Shown here in pieces: positions 12,079 to 22,628 of a DNA stretch of 64,000 bases (position 1 is its first letter; each line of letters begins with the position of its first letter). The DNA lies in NCBI GenBank assembly GCA_019828595.1, contig JAHQRK010000004.1, positions 3,534,001-3,598,000 on the forward strand, written 5' to 3'. Below the pieces are notes generated by a model, which was given only the letters and a program-made list of their open reading frames with translations, made no database searches and was not told where the DNA came from. The translations under genes were made by a program, and so were the position numbers. This DNA comes from Aphanomyces cochlioides (Eukaryota > Oomycota > Saprolegniomycetes > Saprolegniales > Verrucalvaceae).

Positions 12079-13324
12079 TCCTGTTGACCTGGGCCTTCAT
12101 CGATCAATCAATTGTCTACCTCAAAGCGCATCGAAGAGTCCAAGCTCATCGATACTTGGAAGACCTCGGGGTAGCTCTAAAGCCTCTAAAGACTTGTTTC
12201 TGGTTGCTTAGCTTGTTGCGTCCATGTTCCGCCGCCGTTCTTACACTTCGGAGTTGTCCTCCACATGGTCGAGAGAAACTAATGCATGTCAAGTAGTTAG
12301 CAGAGACGCCACGCACCTGTGGAACTGTTGTTCTGCGTCTGAAATGGCAATTCTTCCGCCACCAGCAAGCCCAAGAACGATGCCGAGACCTGCTTGGAAT
12401 CATACGACGTGGAACGCGTCGGCCAGACGAATGCAGTGATCCTGCAGCCAACAGACTTCATGCGCCCCAAGGCCAACAACAACAATCTGCGTTGGGGTAT
12501 ATGGAGCACATTGGCTTGAACCGCCATCGTTCGCATCTGGTCGACGTGTGTGTGTGGCTCGTCGGCCGATGAATCGAGATGGAAGATCGCAACTGCTTGC
12601 CATTTCCGAGAGGACAACCACCATCTCATCATATCTCAACTATCCGCGGCAACGAAGTATTGCATGGTTGAAGGACACTTGTGCAAGTCGGTTGTGCCAA
12701 AGACACCATCATGTTGCCTTAGCAACTTTCCTGCCGATGGATTTCTCCTTGGCGGTTAAAGTGTCTTGAAACGTGGCCACATCCTGACAAATGCGTCCTA
12801 AACAATACCTGCGTCGCGTCGACGATCTCCACGACTGAAATGAGTGACAGGCAGTTCACTCCTCTCGGAGTACCAGGGGAGGCGACTTGTTGGACATTGC
12901 ATTGCGCTTGTTGACGATGCTGAGCCTACCAAGTGGGGTGCGCGAAGGGCATCTTGAAGTGTTATGGCTGGATCAGCATGAACGAACGAGATATCACAAT
13001 ACAATAAAGCTTCGCCACCCATGGTTGCCATGGGGAGGGGACTCAGCTGAAGGGGACCGCGACAAGCAAGGCCTGCTGAGCGATGAATGGACTACTGAAT
13101 TTGACGCCAGGAACGAGAGAACAAAGAGTGTGGTAGCCACAATAGCACTGAAAGGTCACCATGTACCGGGTACAAGCAGCCGCGGGCTCTTGAGTCATTT
13201 CCATGGTTTGGAGTGTGGCATTCATCGTGCAGTCGGCCGATCGTTCGCTGCTTCTGCAGCATGGAGATAAGTTGTTCCAGATCGGACTAATGCTGCCGAG
13301 AGCTTATTTTGTCCGAACTGCGCC
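12079..13324. other. Unresolved region, possibly a degraded gene
   Basis: No confident coding model. Protein-like stretches occur in two plus-strand frames at about 12310-12560, including one rich in Lys, Arg and Gln that resembles an IQ-type helix (LKWQFFRHQQAQERCR). Frames change without clean splice sites, and I could not connect them. Segments at 12550-12770 and 12887-13270 remain open but show no domain. Confidence 0.35.
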
Positions 13325-15231
13325 ATGCCTTCCATGGCAGTCGCGGCCGTCTTGCTCTCAGTGGAGCTGTTTGCTGTCATGTCTAGCTATCAAGATGGCT
13401 TGTTTCATGACATGCATCCCTTTCGACATTTAAAGAAGCTTCCATCTACCACGATCGGTCTTGATAAAGCTCGGTACGCGGATGCGCTTCAACGGTTTGC
13501 ACCATGGCTGGAATCTCATGGCATTGACCGCCTACCCAAACTTTTCGCTGTTGTGCCAGAAATTCGCCGCACGGTTGCTTTGCTAGCAGTCTTCTATGGG
13601 TACGTGGACGTTGTGCGCTTCCTCCATGAGCATGAAACCCTCTCGCAAGATGCCAACCTTGTTGACCTCGCAGCATCGAATGGACAACTTGACGTGATGG
13701 TCTACTTGGTCGAGAGCGGAAGGTATGACTGCCCACAGCGATACAGGCTGCGGCAGCGTTTGGACGTTTGGAACCGGTGCAATATCTCGTGGAGGGAGCT
13801 CACGTCCAGCCAAAGTACTTGGCAATCGAAGACGCCGCGGCGAATGGCCACTTGGCGGTTGTCAAGTACCTCCACGACCATCTCCACGACGCTTGCACGA
13901 CCAATGCCATGGACAGAGCAGCCTGCAATGGACATTTGGAAGTTGTGCAATTCCTACACCATCATCGACGCGAATGATGCACATTTGAAGCAATGAATTC
14001 TGCCGCCAAGAATGGACATTTCAACGTCGTGCAATTTCTCCATGAGCATCGAGCCGAAGGATGCCGCGCGACGGCATTGGACATGGCCGCGAAAGGTGGA
14101 CATTTCAATATTGTGAAGTTTCTCCACGACCATCGAAGCGAAGGTTGCACGGCATTTGCCATGAATTCAGCCGCGGCGAATGGACATCTCAATATTGTGC
14201 AGTTCCTGCATACCCACAGGCACGAAGGATGCACTGCCAAGGCCATGAACGCCGCCGCGAAAGCAGGACATCATGTCGTTCAGTTTCTACACGAACATCG
14301 CAATGAAGGATGCTCGACCAAGGCCATGGACGGCGCTGCCGAGCATGGACATACTCAAGTTGTTCAATTTCTAAACGAGAATCGACCTGAAGGATGCACA
14401 GAGCAAGCGCTTGACTTGGCTGCCACGAGTGGTCATCTAGAGACCGTCCGCTACTTGCTGTCACATCGAAATGATGGATGTACAAGGCGCGCAATGGATT
14501 TCGCCGCAACCAACGGATACCTCGACATCGTGGTCAGTCTTCATGAAGCGGGCGTCAAGAAATGCACTACTGAAGCCATGGACGGAGCAGCAGAGAATGG
14601 ACATTTGAATGTCCTCGAGTATTTATACGAGCACCGACGTGAAGGAGCGTCCGCCAACGCGATTGTCTTGGCGGCATCGAATGGACATTTCGAACGCGTG
14701 AAGTTTCTTTTCGAGAGGAAACTCGGCGAGCACAACGTGTGCACCGCCATAGTCCACGCCGCCGAGCGTGGCCATCAAGATATTGTGGAGTATCTCATGA
14801 ATCATTCCATGATGTCAAGCATGGCCTTTGAAATGGCTGCTGGCATGGGACTCTTGAATGCAGTCCGCATGCTTGATCCTCTGACGCCATGCGAAATGCT
14901 GCACGCCATTGACAATGACGCACGGAGTGGACATTTAAAAGTTGTGAAGTGGCTCCATATTCACCGGAAGGATGGCTGTACGACGGATGCGATGGACCAA
15001 GCAGCCAGGAATGGACACTTGGACGTCGTTGAGTTCCTCCACACGTATTGCTCCGAAGGCGCGACGACCAGAGCGATGGACGGCGCGGCACGCAATGGAC
15101 ATTTGAACATTGTGCAATTTCTACACACCCATCGAACTGAAGGACGAACAAAGCAAGCTCTGTATGATGCCTATCGATACCACCACTTCGACGTCGTCAA
15201 CTATCTACGAAGTTTAGATCTTGTCGAGTAA
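13325..15231 (+). pseudogene. Ankyrin-repeat protein gene, broken by a frameshift and a stop
   Basis: About 18 ankyrin-type repeats of roughly 33 residues with consensus AMDxAAxNGHLxVVQFLH and a HRxEGCT loop. The reading frame opens at 13325 and must shift by one base near 13731-13735 (a two-base CC where three are expected after the Cys codon) to continue as 13740-13977. There it hits TGA at 13975-13977, in the loop where other repeats read Glu-Gly-Cys, so GGA to TGA is the likely change. The frame then continues unbroken to 15231 (412 residues from 13993). Repeats near 14700-14900 are the most divergent. Either a recently disabled gene or two sequencing errors; proteins of this type are greatly expanded in saprolegnialean genomes. 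Confidence 0.8.
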
Positions 15232-15494
15232 TTGCAAGATTGATGGGCGGAGGGATTTCGATTGATCCTCCAGGTCAAAAATTGGTCTGCCTTTAATGCA
15301 AACAGCGCAAGCTGTCGCAGCAGTCAGGTAAGTATTTTACAGTGGCTGCATATTGTCTGTACAGACAAGGTTCTTTTCTGCTTCAGACAGCAGACTCAGA
15401 GCGGTTTTTCCTGCAAAACTTATTGTCCCGCTTGAAAAATTGCCTTAATTTTTCGAGTGAGTGACGGTTGGACGAACAGACGACATGGGTGACA

Positions 15495-15535
15495 ACGTGG
15501 ACATTTCAAACTGTGCAATTTTTCTCACCGTGCCA
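15495..15535 (+). pseudogene. Orphan ankyrin-repeat remnant
   Basis: The bases around GTGGACATTTCAAACTGTGC followed by AATTTTTCTC match the NGHFNVVQFLH segment of the neighbouring repeats at DNA level but carry indels. This suggests the array once extended further 3' and has decayed. Confidence 0.5.
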
Positions 15536-15555
15536 AAACTCGTGGAAAGCAATGC

Positions 15556-17405
15556 CTATTCCAATGCTGCATGATCGGCTTTTGTAAATGGACCACCGCC
15601 GACGCCGGCGTCAACGCAAACTTCGTCGCCATGGAGCTCAGTGAGAACTTGAGTTGGATGGCTGGCAGGCTTTGCCTCTGGTTTCGACGACGCTTCGAAG
15701 CGACCTTCGTACGCCCAAAGACCCATGGCTGGATTGGATATGTAGTAGAATGGACGACTGGTCGACTCGATTGTGTTCCAGCCATCCTTTCGCCCGTCGA
15801 TTTTGTATAAGTCGAGCATATCTTCCAACTTTGCGAATTCAAAGCCAACACCTTCGACTTCTTCTTTCGTCAAGCCATTTGGGCCACAAGCATAGATGAC
15901 ACGGAACCGATTTTCCGGTGATCCATGGATCAAATGCGCGGCGGCACTCAAATTCTTCATGAGGTCGCGATTGGCACTAATATGGGCGAGTACTTCCTAC
16001 ACCGATTTGAGTAACATGAGATAAATATCGTGTTGGACGCACTGGAGTCGTTCGATACCCGTACTTGCGAATAAGCGCATCAATTTGCTTGTCCTCGCCA
16101 AAGTGCGTTACGCCAGGAGCCAAGACAACGAGTTTGCCGCCATCAGCGATGGCCATCCTTGTCCGATAAATGCTCTTGTTTCCAAGCCACGTGGTTTTAA
16201 ATTCTTCAGGGTCCAAGTACACGACAACCTGCGCTTCCAGTGAACTTCATCGGCTTTTCAAAGGATTACCTCGTCCAAAGGAGCAGGAAGTAATGTAAAA
16301 TTCACTTGAAGCGATAACGCGGCAGCTTTAGTGAAGCATTCGTCGTCGTCGCCAATAAAAACGCCGCGCGTGACAACTGAACCGTCATCTCTAGCTCGTT
16401 GTGCATCAGGCAGATTCAAGACGGCTTTCATTACCGTCTTCCAATGACAGTCTGCACATAGACAATCGGCAAATGGGTGAGGAAATGGTCAGAAGCATAG
16501 TTGAGGATGCGGCGCAATGGATTGTTGGCACGCCCTGCATAAAACTTACACCCCTGTTGAGTAATCATGGAGCTGTACCCATCATCCGCTCCATGCCGTA
16601 GACAGCACCGATAAAATGTGAAAAGTTAATGGCATCGCTTCCGCCTTAGGGATGAACTGTAAGGATTGTCGATGAGCATGCTTCATACCTGTTCCGACAA
16701 ATAAGTTCTTGTTGTAGTTTGCCATGCCCATCACTTCGTGGGGTACAACTTGGCCGATAGACAAGATCAAGTCATGCCCACCTTCCCAGATCTAATCGTA
16801 TTTGTCGTGGTTGATCGACAAGGAAACACAAACCAATTTGTTGAGCTGAGCTGGCCAAGGTTCATCAACCTGTCCGTCACTTGCTTCGCGTACAAGCTCT
16901 CTTGGAACTTCTCCAATCTTCACGACATCATTTCTACATGACATTCCACATATCCACATGAAATCGCATGGCAATGTACCTCCAGTCATGCACACGGAAA
17001 AGATTCTGTGGCACCGAGCCAAACATCTATCAAAAAATTTGAGAACCATTTCCTTTCATATCCGGCGAACTTTTGATATTTCATCGGGCGTCATGGGAGC
17101 ATGCGTTCCCAGGGCAGGCATGATATCTTTGACGTGTTGGCCAAAGTATTCATAGGCGTGTTGCGTCACAATACCCGACTTCCTACATTTTGTTCAATCC
17201 AAGTGGAATCTCGTTGAACTTACGAGTGAAAGCGCGTAAAATCGGGTGGGACCAGCATCACCTTGCGTTTCTCCTTGCCGTTGATCTTATCCATGGCTTG
17301 GGTCAATGCTTGCTTGAGTCCTTCGTCCGAGATCTCGGCCGTTGGAGAGCCTTCGCTGTAGTAGAGCACCATCTTGTCGCTGTTGTTTTCTTGGAAGATC
17401 TCCAA
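15556..17405 (-). CDS. larA: LarA-type nickel-pincer lactate racemase homologue, ten exons
   Basis: Minus-strand exons 17405..17224, 17182..17071, 17026..16980, 16933..16834, 16791..16689, 16644..16579, 16534..16435, 16390..16270, 16228..16043 and 15996..15556 give 485 residues; introns are 41-46 nt and all phases close. Bacterial LarA (about 425) racemises lactate using a covalently bound Ni-pincer nucleotide. Conserved pieces are PPDFTRFHS (family Asp and Arg), GTHAPMTPDEI (His), VVPHEVMGMANYNKN and NFSHFIGAVYGMER. In the last two, His, Lys and His have spacings of 10 and 16, identical to H174, K184 and H200 of Lactobacillus LarA, K184 being the cofactor attachment. The extra length is mostly C-terminal. 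It may act on another 2-hydroxy acid. Confidence 0.88.
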
Positions 17406-17408
17406 ATG

Positions 17409-17441
17409 TCCGGATAATGATCTGTGGTCATTTATCCGGAT
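17409..17441. promoter_or_regulatory. Paired TCCGGATA boxes in larA/sthA divergent promoter
   Basis: TCCGGATA at 17409-17416 and the perfect palindrome TATCCGGATA at 17432-17441 lie in the 75-bp gap between two divergent start codons. The spacing places both within 40-70 bp of each ATG. Confidence 0.4.
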
Positions 17442-17480
17442 AGCTTATCATAAGCGACGCCAATCGCCCTCCAATCCAAG

Positions 17481-19536
17481 ATGCAGCGCATTCGCGATCC
17501 TGTACGCTCTGTGCTGCGGCAGTGGCGCTTCCAAAAAGCCGGGATGTCCAGTGTAACATTGAAGAACAAGGAATATGATCTAGTCGTGATCGGAAGCGGC
17601 CCATCTGGCCTTCAATGTGCGCTTGAATCTGCCAAGATGGGGAAGAGCGTTGCCATGGTGGACAAGGCGGAAGAAATTGGCGGCGTCTGTGTGCATACGG
17701 GCACGATTCCGTCCAAGACGTTTCGTGAAGCAGTGTTACATTTGTCAGGATACAACCACCATGGGTATTGAGCATAGTTTTGATGCGTGACGGCTCAATG
17801 AACGATGCAGGTTTTACGGCAAGTCGTACACGTCCCGCGACCGTATTACGCTCAAAGACATTCTGCATCGAGTGAATGTCGTTGTGGCGTCAGAAATGGA
17901 CGTGATCCGCTCTCAGTTGAAAGGTGCGAGCGTCGATATCATCCCTGGCAAAGCTCGCTTTGAGTCTGTGAACGAAGTCTCAGTCCAAAGCGAATCTGGT
18001 GACCCGTACGTAATTTATTCCATCTCAGTCGATCAACGCTCTCTTACCTAGGACGCTCTTGCGAGCCCAAAAGTTCCTCATTGCTTGCGGGACGCATCCT
18101 GCACACAGTCCACTCGTCCCCATCGATGGCTCAGTCGTCCTCGACAGTGACGACATTCTCAATGCAACCAAAGTCGATATTCCCAAGTCTTGGATCGTTG
18201 TCGGCGCTGGTGTCATCGGTACTAGGGATCCTAATCTTGCAGTGAACCCATCGTGGGCATGTAGGGATGGAGTACGCATCGATGTTGAATGTCTTGCCTG
18301 GTGTTTCAGTGACAGTTGTCGATGGCCGCTCCGACGTAAGCTTCTATCTCCATGGGATTACTGGACCAACTTGCCATTAGATCCTCACCTTTTGTGACGA
18401 TGAGATCGTGAGCGCACTCAAGATGGAGATGCGAGAAAAGGGAGCACGCTTCCTTCTCGGTGAAACGATTGAAAAAGTCGAAGTAAGCTATTCTCCTCGT
18501 GTTTCGTCTTCACAGCGTCGCTAGCGAGTCTCCAAAGGTGTTAAAGTCAACTTCTCCAGCGGCAAGTCCATCTTTGCTGAAGCGTTGCTGTACTGCGTCG
18601 GCCGCCAGGTACATTTTGATAGTTCTGGGTGTGTGGTTGACGATGTGCAGGCCAACACTGACGCACTCAACCTTGAAGGCGTAGGTCTCTCCAAGAACAA
18701 GCGTGGACTCATCACAGTCAATGAGCAATACCAAACGACGCAGCCCAACATGTTTACCTGACGTCCATGATGGTGATTTGATGTTCTGTGGTATAGCTTC
18801 GCGGCTGGCGACTGCATCGGTGCGCCATCTTTGGCATCAACAAGTCTAGAACAAGGTCGCTTGGCAGCTTGCGCCATGTGGCGTCAAGAAGAGCAGGTAC
18901 GTCTCGCTCTTCTCTGTCTTGAAATGCTCATGGCAGTTGATTGCACCCAGCCGACGAGCCAGCTTGACTCTGGCAACTATCCTTATGGCATCTACACGAT
19001 CCCCGAAATCTCGATGGTGGGCAAGACAGAGCAGCAGCTGACCAAGGAGAACCGCAACTACGCGGTAGGGAACGCTTTCGCCATTTTGAAGACGATGCCG
19101 TCTTGTTGTAGGTTGGCATTGCTAAGTACTCAGAGCTAGCCAAGGGCATGATGGGCGGCGGCCAGCGGGGCTCGCTCAAGATTTTGTTTGATCCTGAAAC
19201 GCAAAAGGTTCATGACGATGACATTTGAAACGTGTGAAATTAATTATGCCATAGGTATTGGGCGTCCATGCGATTGGGCAAGGCGCGACGGAGATCATTC
19301 ACATCGGTCAAGGTAATCTCGACCTATTCCACGCGTGTTTCTTCATGGAGAATGTCCAGTGGCGATGGCGATGAATTGCAAGATTACATACTTCCGCGAC
19401 GCCGTCTTCAACTATCCAACTCTGGCCGAGGTACAGGACGAGATCACGACCAGTGCGAGTCATCATCGTCGCTCTCTTGTAGGCATATCGCGTCGCAGCA
19501 TTGAATGGCTTGGGCCGATTGACCAAGGAATTCTAA
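17481..19536 (+). CDS. sthA: Soluble-type (SthA-like) NAD(P) transhydrogenase, thirteen exons
   Basis: FAD flavoprotein of the pyridine nucleotide-disulfide oxidoreductase fold that would exchange hydride between NADH and NADP. Exons 17481..17764, 17811..18005, 18052..18218, 18265..18335, 18381..18482, 18525..18608, 18651..18751, 18797..18896, 18951..19064, 19112..19207, 19255..19312, 19360..19430 and 19483..19536 give 498 residues; introns are 42-54 nt. Visible are the FAD motif [25 protein letters not shown], the NAD(P)-binding VVGAGVIG and FAAGDC. The second redox Cys of lipoamide dehydrogenase (C-x4-C) is Thr here, as in SthA (GTIPSK), so it is not a disulfide reductase. The first 20 residues are basic and may target mitochondria. 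Confidence 0.88.
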
Positions 19537-19889
19537 CGAAGCGTAGCGTTCAACCAGGAAACATGACGACGTCCTACTTTCAGTTGGAGACAGACATATA
19601 TCATCTTGTCCGACAATGTTGATGCGCCAGTTCCCCCAGAGTAGGATTCTCCTGAGTCATGAGGACTTGTTGACGCACAGTTGATGGCAGCCACACCACT
19701 GGAGATGCGATGAGATGGCGAGTCCATCAGGATGGGATTCAAGTCATCTCCGCCACGTTTTTCAGCGCAGTCGCATGTTGTTGAGGCGTCTCGTGTTGTG
19801 TTGGCGTCCAGTCGCAGAGTTGGGAACACCCTACTGTATGGGATTCGATTTTCTAGAGTAGGCTGCTGCTGGCGACAGACTCGACTTGG
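19537..19889. other. Intergenic region, no gene seen
   Basis: The 353 bp between sthA and the Cys/His protein contain no supported gene. Open frames here lack start-to-stop coherence in any one frame. Confidence 0.5.
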
Positions 19890-20216
19890 ATGGCTCATTT
19901 TCGAAGTTGCATGGGAGGCAACAAGAAACGAACCAAGGTCGTGCCGCAGTCTGAGTTTGTGTGCCAGTATTCGTCCAAGCCATGCGACCGAGCGCGCTCG
20001 GCGAAGAAGAATGGACAGCTCCACCGCTTGTGCGAATACCATCGAAGCCGCGCGAACCGATTCCAAAAGGAATATAAGCTTCGCGCGAGTTTCCACAAGG
20101 CGCTACAGACCATCGCATTGCAAGTCGACCCGATTCCATTCTGCAGCGATGAATGCACAACCATGGCGTGGGATGCCGCGGACGTACAACTGCTTTGCGA
20201 TGCTATCATTGCTTAA
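19890..20216 (+). CDS. Small Cys/His-rich basic protein (oomycete-type)
   Basis: 108 residues, single exon; a start at the second Met (19911, MGGNKKR) is equally possible. The core C-x5-C (residues 25-31 of the long form, Y-S-S-K-P between), then RARSAKKNGQLHRLCEYHR, supplies Cys, His and Cys-x2-His positions that could bind zinc. Small proteins with this C...C...KKNG-x-LHxLCxxHR pattern are familiar from oomycete genomes as uncharacterised or transcription-factor-like proteins; I rely on memory for that. The tail is neutral and lacks a domain. Convergent with the glucokinase gene, 79 bp apart. Confidence 0.65.
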   Translation: MAHFRSCMGGNKKRTKVVPQSEFVCQYSSKPCDRARSAKKNGQLHRLCEYHRSRANRFQKEYKLRASFHKALQTIALQVDPIPFCSDECTTMAWDAADVQLLCDAIIA

Positions 20217-20295
20217 CGAGGTGTCTATTTAACATACCAACATGTACTTTGTCTTTTTGTGCATTCTTTACACGGCAATTTACATCCATTGCTCT

Positions 20296-21838
20296 CTATC
20301 CGCTCTTTGCAAGACGAAAGCCAACAATGACACCGGCAAGTGCAGAGGCAGCCACGGCAAAGTACTTGATCGCTTCCGAGTACGGAGCAAAGGACGAAGC
20401 AGAGTGCTTCTTGATGCTGGAAGGAGGCGACACGACTTGAGAGACAGGAGCAGCAACCGAAGGAGCAGCAACCGAAGGAGCATGACCACGGGACTTGCTC
20501 AACAACTAACAGCCATCAATGAATCGACTATTTGAATCAGGAAGCGTACCTGGTACGAGTAGTAGTGAGCACCACGTTCACCCAAGTCTTCCGTCAAGAC
20601 GAGGTAGATTGGGACAGTCTTCAAAGCAGGACTCACACGGCCCTTGTCGAAGAAAGCGTCGAGGAACCATGGCTTCTTGGTGAAGAAGTCCAAGTTCTTT
20701 GGAGCCATACCGCCAGTAATGTAGAAACCACCACGGGGCAAGTACTTGAGAGCGGCATTACCGGCTTCACGACCGTAGCCCCTACGAGGCAAAAGAATTA
20801 GAATTTGCCTGAAAATTAGACCAGTACTTGACAAAGATCTCCATGGCTTGGCCACACAATTCGTCGTGACTGGCATTCTTGCCGACGACAGCACCACGAA
20901 GAGATTCAGAGCCAAGGAATTCGGTGTGAATTTCCTTGTTCACCTTTTCAGGGAATTTTTCCGCGAGGTGTTCGTAAATGCTGGCAAGACCATTGCCACT
21001 GACCATGCGTTCTGTGGACAAACGCTTGTTGGGGCCAAACTACAGCGACAGTAAGCAAATTTCATAAGGCTAATAGCCACCTTGTTGCGGAGCTTGTCAT
21101 AAATTTCCACTTCGAGGTCGGTGGTTGGGGCATAATCGCCGTGGCCACCTTCAGTAGGGTAGCATTCGTAAGTATCACCAGAAGGCGTGAGGAAGCATTC
21201 GCCAAGACCAGTGCCGGCACCGGCAGTGGCAATAGGGGCACCTTCCTCACGAGGCACGTCGTTCAACACAAGGTATTCATGTTCGCGCAAAGTCAAGAGA
21301 CCATAACCCATGGCGACAAAATCATTGATAAGCTTGACAGTTTCAATGCCAAGTTCACGTTGCAAGTTTTCACCATTGATGGACCAGCCGAAAGCAATGT
21401 TGGTGAACCTAATTGGTTCAAATTGCCATGAGTGGGGAGGAGAGCAGCATTGTATCGTACACGACAGAGTTGTTCAACACGGGACCAGCGCAGGCCAACA
21501 CACAGCAGACCGGAGGTTCATCGACGCCGGCTTCCTTGAGAAACAAGTGGCACACTTCCACGAAGCTGCTGTGGCTTTCGTTCAAAAACTTCTTGTTGTA
21601 CACGACTTGTCCAGGGGCAATTTTTCCTAAGCGTCAACGTTACATCATCCATGGATGCCGTGACGTGGAATACCTTTCAAGTGCACCGAGTTGTGAGGCA
21701 CACGCCACAACGTCAAACGCGTATTGGTACCGCCGCAATCACCCGAAACGATCAAATCATAGCTACAAGCGTTCATGCATGAGCTTCCACGGAGAGAGAC
21801 GACGAGGAAGAAACGTACTCTTGGTTGTTGCTCGCCAT
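20296..21838 (-). CDS. glk: Glucokinase with C-terminal membrane anchor, seven exons
   Basis: Bacterial-type (Glk) ATP:glucose 6-phosphotransferase, the first step of glycolysis. Minus-strand exons 21838..21819, 21762..21674, 21626..21461, 21408..21081, 21039..20822, 20781..20550 and 20505..20296 give 420 residues; introns 40-56 nt. Motifs: SGDCGGTNTRL (phosphate 1), INDFVAMGYG (catalytic Asp), GAGTGLGE, PTEGGHGDY and FYITGGMAPK. The Glk fold ends near GAHYYSY. The last exon adds about 69 residues: a Ser/Pro/Ala-rich linker and then a hydrophobic segment (about 399-416, YFAVAASALAGVIVGF) with only a few residues after it, the layout of a tail-anchored protein. Bacterial Glk (about 320) lacks this. 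The first exon codes for only six residues plus two bases; its start is inferred. Confidence 0.88.
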
Positions 21839-21905
21839 CACTTGTGTCTTTCTTGAAGAAGTCAAATCTGGTCCGTGTGACCTCCCACAATACTCCCTCG
21901 ATTTT

Positions 21906-21914
21906 GATTGGCTG
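21906..21914. promoter_or_regulatory. CCAAT box (reverse) upstream of glucokinase
   Basis: GATTGGCTG, the reverse complement of CAGCCAATC, lies about 70 bp upstream of the minus-strand start at 21838. Confidence 0.3.
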
Positions 21915-22628
21915 CCTTATGGATACTTTATTTCAACGAATATGAGGTGGAAATGTCCCGAGCGGGAAATCTCAGCGTCAACGTGGAAAGACACCTGGAA
22001 AACCAGAGCCATAAGAATAAGCTCGGGCTTCTTTACGGGGCAGACTGAGAGCTTTGTCCATCTGTCCATTTCTTTGGATTGTAGCCGCACGGAGGACTTA
22101 TTGGCATCACATGTGTGATAGAATCTCGAGGATCACACGATCCGCAACTTCAAGGTTGTCGCCGAGGGCGTGCACTTTCTTCCAGCCACACGTTTCTTTA
22201 CCACGCTTCCTGTGCCTGAACGCCACGACGGATTGCTCTGACGTTTTGAGATCAAGCCGTCATGGCTACATGGATGCCGTGCCCTTCGAGAGAGATTCAC
22301 ACGCGCGGTTGTCAATCAACATGTCGAACCGATAATAGTTGGACGGGTGGATACTTTTTCCATGAGGGGGGAGGGGACCCCCTCTCAACCCAACACTTTG
22401 CTCTCGTTGAGGATGTATAGAAATAGTTGGACCTGACGAAGTTTTCAGCCGGATATCTCGTCGAATCACTAAAATATTTTCTTCGTTGCAGATTCGTGGG
22501 GTTTGAACTATCTGATGTGCAAACATTCAAAGTTTGTATGGTGCAAAACTATCTTGAAGATAGTTCAGTTTCACGAAACTACGACGAAACAGCATATCCG
22601 GACACATTCTGATAATCTAATCAAAGAA
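21915..22628. other. Interg. region with fragments of a possible plus-strand gene
   Basis: Two protein-like stretches are visible: about 21954-22036 (MSRAGNLSVNVERHLENQSH) and about 22122-22242 (DHTIRNFKVVAEGVHFLP and on to a stop). No splice path joins them with confidence. This may be a small multi-exon gene or a remnant; no family recognised. Confidence 0.3.

Noticed and set aside
13723..13738. Ankyrin gene frame change explained by an intron starting GTATGACTG
   Set aside because: The only acceptors give 16- or 34-nt introns and wrong phase; a one-base shift fits the repeat consensus better.
17481..19536. Call as dihydrolipoamide dehydrogenase
   Set aside because: The redox Cys pair is C...T here and the GTIPSKT motif is of the SthA type.
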